Source: Lumnitzera littorea (taxonomy: Eukaryota > Streptophyta > Magnoliopsida > Myrtales > Combretaceae). From it: DNA of 64,000 nt. The DNA is taken from contig JAMXBB010000007.1 in assembly GCA_024138015.1 (NCBI GenBank), forward strand, positions 92,365,045 to 92,429,044, given 5' to 3'. The number at the start of each line of letters is the position of its first letter. Positions within the stretch are counted from its first letter, which is position 1. The translations under genes and the position numbers were made by a program. The notes below the pieces were generated by a model, which ran no database searches, was not told the origin of the DNA, and worked only from the letters and a program-made list of their open reading frames with translations. Below are positions 59,401-64,000 of this stretch, in pieces.

Positions 59401-62400
59401 TGGGGTTTAATCTAATTTAAGATTTTATTAATTTATTATAGGCTTTATAAAGAATTTTTCTCCAATTCTATTAAGTATTTTATCTCATTAAACAGATTAA
59501 AAAGAGACTTTAAACTTAGATTTCACTATTAATATTGTAGAGAACAAGGATTAAAGTTCTTGCAAGATCATGGAAAGGGAGGTGAGCAATCCAATATGTT
59601 CTTTAATGCTTTCTCCTAATCTCAATAGAGATCTAATTCCTCTATAATCATAGGAAATATTATCACTAAAGGGTGTCAAGAGTGCAAGTGTTATTTAAAG
59701 GATATTTAGCAATTGAAGAATTTAAGGGAATCATTTCAAATCCTTTTGCTTCTTACTCTTAACCTTACTCCTAGAAATTAAAAAAAAAAATTGATAAATT
59801 GTAGTCTTATAAAAAGCTTACGAATTGAATAATTGATGAATAAGTTATCAACATTTATAAATAAGTCTTAATCATAAAAGACATTGAAAAGACCATTATG
59901 TTTTAGTGAAAATAAATAAGTATAATTATACATAATATAAATTCATGTAGTAGGTATGTGTTAATAATGATATATATATATATATATATCTAATATAACT
60001 ATATATTGTATGTCATATAACACAAATCAATATATCACATAATGAATTTTTAAATAATAAATGAAATAACACATACAAGTATAAACAAATACTAATATAT
60101 AAAGGAGATAATGAAATATATAATTACATAATTATGACTTTTGTATAGAGAAATGGAAATTTAATAAAGGACTTTAAGTAGAGGAAATAAAAAAGCAAAA
60201 ATAAAAAGTTATGGGATAATCAACTAGGAACTTTATATATGTAAAATCTACTATATAATGGGATAAAACTAAATGCCACCAACAGTATTACAAATAAGGC
60301 CCTAATCTCCTCCTTACAATTTATTCTAGTAACAAACCACTTGTTGAGATGGGAAAAGGACAAAAATTCTTAGGCTATGTCTAACAAGTTAGTATGCAAA
60401 CTTAAGCCTTTTCAAGTCATAACTAAAACTAAAAACATGACAACTTTTAAGTTTTAATGGTAAAACCTACTTATAAAAAATCCATAGCTAATAAATAAAA
60501 GAAGCGTAAAAGCTAGAAATCTTAAACAATAGGTGTGATCATGAAATCCATGATTAGCAATTGAATCTAAAATCCTTGAAATATAAAAGATATAACAAGG
60601 AATAATAAGTTATAGAAACTAAACCATAGGAACTATTTACAAAAGATATCTTAAATTAAGATTTTTGTATGAATTTTGTAATATATAGATAGAGAATCCT
60701 AATTATATAGTTAAAAGGAAAAACATGAACTAAGCTTGAAATCATAGCTTAGCATAATTATTGAAAAAGGGTAAAGAATATAGGAGAAAGATCGAAAAGG
60801 AATTAGGCTGGTCAACTACTCGACTAACACCAGCCACTTACACTTATATTCAATTATAGTATGATCTTGATATGCCATTCTAGCTCAATTCATAGACATC
60901 TTTATTTTAAATATTTTAAGACATAAATAGGATAATTTACAATTTAAAATTTACTAAAAGCTCATAAAGATTACTATATAAAACTAATAAATAAAAATAA
61001 AAGAATGAAAATAAGTAATATAATATGTAATTATAAGACTACCATAAAGGAAACAAGGAAAATTTTTCAAAAACAAAAAAATGAGGTGATTAACTATATA
61101 GTTGTGCATTGCATGTGCTTGTAAGTTATATGAAATAAACTTATTTACTTGACCCTTTATAAATGGATGTACTTATTGTGTTTGACCTAAGTCTTGATTT
61201 GCTTATAGGTAATCATGGGGTGAGTTTATGTAACCTTAAAATGGAAGGTTTTTCTGAGACAATATAATTAGTTAGGTACTTAAGTCATGATTCACAAATC
61301 ATTAGGTTGTCGATTGGAGAGTAATGTAGTTGATATAAGTTCATTAAGTAAAGGGTGAAGTTGCAAGGGGCCAAAGTAGTAGAATGGGCCACCAATTTGA
61401 ACTTGTATGTAAATTGTGCTCTTGATGGTATGATATAAGTGATGAAATAATAAGTATAGATGATTTTATTTAATGATGGTAGTATGGACATAGTTCATTC
61501 CTTACAAGTAACGTAGTGGTGATATGGATCGTTTGAGTTTCACAAAATTTATGTCATATAAGATTTGGTTCTTTTGTTGGAGAATCTGGTTTACTCCAAA
61601 TCTTAAGATGTGAAGAATATGTTAAATATAACATAAACGAATTGTTTGTTGCATTCAATTAAATAAGTTATATGTATGATTTTGATTAGGATTCTTAAAT
61701 CTTGGTTATTTGATTGGAAGATTACTCACCCCATTTAGGGAATTTGACTCGAAGACTTAAAGAGCATATAAAATAAGCCTTTTATATTTCTATCCAAGTG
61801 TAAATATATGGTAGACTGACCATACCGTTTTAGACTCAAGGCATAACAAGCAATATAAAATATTGGTCATTGTAATAGTAATGTACATTCTATAGTATTT
61901 TTTTAACATTTTAAATTTGAAAAAAAAAACTTCCAAGAATTGCAGGAGCTCTTGTTGCTCTAGCCATTTTGTGAATTAAAAGAACTAGCTTACTTACTTA
62001 ACCAAGTGTAAGGCTATAGCTAAGAGTCTCTTGTATTGTCATTGACTGTGTGAAGGTAATATGTTAAAATCAAAGAGGAATCTTTTAGCAAAGGTATGAG
62101 GTTGACATTCCAATTCACATAGATTTTTCTCTTTTCTCTTATAAGTTAGGATACTTTATTTATCTTCTAGTAGGCAAACGATTGAAAGAAAGAAATATTA
62201 ATGCCTTTCCTTTTAGTTAAGAAACGTCTAAATACTAAGAATAAAGAGACCAAGAAAAAGATCTCTCTTATGGTGTTACTTGGCTGTTATAAATAAATTA
62301 GTCAAAATAAGCATATAACATAAGGATAAACCTAAGAGCAAACTTAGACTATGTCTTTGATGTGCAAACTATTACAACAATTAAACATTGCTGCTACAAA

Positions 62401-62513
62401 TACTTACCAAAAAGCCATTAAAGATTAAAAACTATGGCATTCATTTCTAAACCACTCCTTATATATGGTTTTTATTGTTCTCTTTTCCCATAATCTTTAA
62501 TGTGTGTTTTGAA
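56407..62513. other. AT-rich DNA, no recognised gene
   Basis: Six kilobases without an open frame above 68 codons. A (TA)n run lies at 59970-59989. I saw no transposon termini, tRNA or rRNA, but diverged repeats could be missed by eye. Confidence 0.5.
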
Positions 62514-62518
62514 GCATA

Positions 62519-63192
62519 TGTAAACTACTAAAAATTGTCATATTAATTATTAGGCTAAACCTATTATTTATTTAGGTTTGACTCGTTGAGTTAAGTGGTA
62601 AGATTCAATGAGTTTGATCTAGATTTAGGATGACTCAGGGGGAATTAGCTTGGTAATCTCAAAATAGGGGTCGTTTGACCAATCTATTTGCATTTAACAT
62701 TTCTCAAGCAAATTCAAGCACTCATGAGGAAGGTTACTAGCCTTAGGCCATTAGCTAGCTTATTTAGGATTATCATGAATTAAGCAAGTTTCATCTCATC
62801 CATAGGTCACCAATTTGATTTGGCGAATACTATCTTGCCTAAGAACTTATAAATACTCAATCTTTTCTCCTCATTTGCAACTTAGAGAGAATGGAGAAAC
62901 AACTTTGCTCTGTAAAGGCTCTATTCCTTAAGATTGAACAAGTAATTTAGGCTTAAAATTGATCTTATTCGCTTAAGCTATAAGGTGAACACTCAAGGTT
63001 CCCTAAGGCTTCCTTATCCATCACTTATGTATTTGAGACACTAAGATTACATATTCCTCCTTCCTATCTTAGTCTTACCTAATCATCTCTTCAGATGTCA
63101 TTCACACTTTACTTTGCTTATCTAAAGTCACGTGTAGCTCGTCAGTTATACAGTACGCATGTGACTAGTCTACTCAAACCCCTGCATCTATA
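62519..63192 (+). mobile_element. Solo LTR of the Tat-element family
   Basis: 674 bp matching the LTRs at 27285 and 45723 from TGTAAACTACTAAAAATTG to CCCCTGCATCTATA (CA mutated to TA). Flanks GCATA (62514-62518) and GCATT (63193-63197) agree at 4 of 5 bases. TATAAATA at 62848-62855. No internal sequence follows, so it formed by LTR recombination. It keeps the 30 bp missing from the 5' LTR of the full element. Confidence 0.85.
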
Positions 63193-64000
63193 GCATTTAT
63201 TAACAAATTAGAAGGAACTTATTTCATATTTATATGCCATAAAAAAGAACAAATATAAGGAAAGATGGAAATAACTTTATTTAACATTTTAATAAGTGCT
63301 TCTAAAACATCTATTATTGTGTTCATTTTCAAAAAATTATATATTCTTATCATATTTTTATTTAGAAACTATGATATAATATAAGAAACCCTTTTAATAT
63401 AGGAAGGACTCATATACAAGTTAAACACATTGAAGCTTTGAAAATTAAAAGGGTTATTATATGAATTTTGTTGGTAGAGATTCTTGAATTTAGGCTAGGA
63501 TTATAAGCCTATATATGCAAAAGAGAATACGAATAGTAGGTATCAAGGAGTTGCTTGGTGTGGCTACTCTAATGCTTAAGATAGTAGGTGTAGGATTAAG
63601 GAAAGAGAAAACAAGGAGGCTTAAGAGTGCACGTATGTAAAGTATCTTAGTTATAGGATTTGATCCTTATTTATAGGTCTCAAAGGGGGAACCTAGATAA
63701 ATCCCTATCTTACATAATAAGGAAATTATATATTTTTAATTAGGTACAATCCGAGATTCCTTGATGTGACATCACACCTCGGTAATTACCACTTAGTTAA
63801 TGCCACTATAGTGTTCTTCCGGTATTTTACCTCTAAGCTTCCTGGATAAACTACTACTAACTGATCTCTTTGTGACATGGATGCTATAGATCATAACCTT
63901 AATAAAGTAACTATGGCCTCAATCTATAGTAGGTCGAGTAAACAATGAAGCTTGCTCACACAAGGCAAAGTCCTTAAGGACTAGGAAGTGGACTTCCATA
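63193..64000. other. Right edge: AT-rich DNA with a possible LTR-like block
   Basis: 63480-63690 shows GGCTACTCTAATGCTTAA followed by purine-rich DNA and TATTTATAGG, like 23390-23540. No coding region recognised; the window ends before any terminus. Confidence 0.3.

Noticed and set aside
56407..62513. Search for tRNA, rRNA or host exons in the six-kilobase gap
   Set aside because: No cloverleaf-like or rRNA-like core and no long frame was seen by eye; a tRNA scan was not possible.

Overview
The window looks like a heterochromatic, repeat-filled stretch of a flowering-plant nuclear genome. It is AT-rich. It carries Ty3/gypsy retrotransposons primed by tRNA-iMet, a Tat/Ogre-type retroelement with a second RNase H and an antisense plant-mobile-domain (PMD) gene, Mutator-like (MULE) DNA transposons, and solo LTRs with 5-bp target-site duplications (TSDs). 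I see no intact host gene, rRNA or tRNA. Almost every coding stretch is a decayed transposon gene. Nearly all recognisable protein homology has to be read through stop codons and frameshifts, many of which look like C-to-T or G-to-A changes.

Layout. 1-13867: a nest of LTR elements. Gypsy-1 (minus strand, 804-13800, LTRs about 940 bp) is split by Gypsy-2 (plus strand, 3812-10232, LTRs about 880 bp) exactly at its reverse-transcriptase YFDD box. Gypsy-1 may itself sit in an older LTR whose end is at 13867. 13868-17523: AT-rich DNA with two tandem-repeat arrays and an unrecognised acidic ORF. 17524-22792: a MULE carrying, on the minus strand, a decayed MURA transposase followed by a PMD gene. 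23900-25736: a second, non-coding MULE-type foldback element made of two arms of about 0.8 kb with a perfect 9-bp TSD.

27285-46403: a 19-kb Tat-lineage element (plus strand) with gag, protease, RT, RNase H, extra RNase H, integrase, and an antisense PMD gene with two plausible introns between pol and the 3' LTR. Two solo LTRs of another family (29595-32479 and 37257-40190) are inserted in it. 48755-56401: two further solo LTRs of that broad family, each about 3.82 kb, one nested in the other, with TSDs CATGG and ATATA. 62519-63192: a solo LTR of the Tat element, which shows that the family has more than one copy here. The remaining gaps are AT-rich DNA in which I recognise nothing.

Relative ages follow from the nesting. 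Gypsy-2 is younger than Gypsy-1, solo LTRs C and D are younger than the Tat element, and B is younger than A. The amount of CpG left in homologous blocks suggests that solo LTR D is the youngest of its group. The most interesting items are the capture of PMD genes by two unrelated transposon classes in one window, the long foldback element that could make hairpin RNA, the double zinc-binding region of the Tat integrase, and the precise nested-insertion record.
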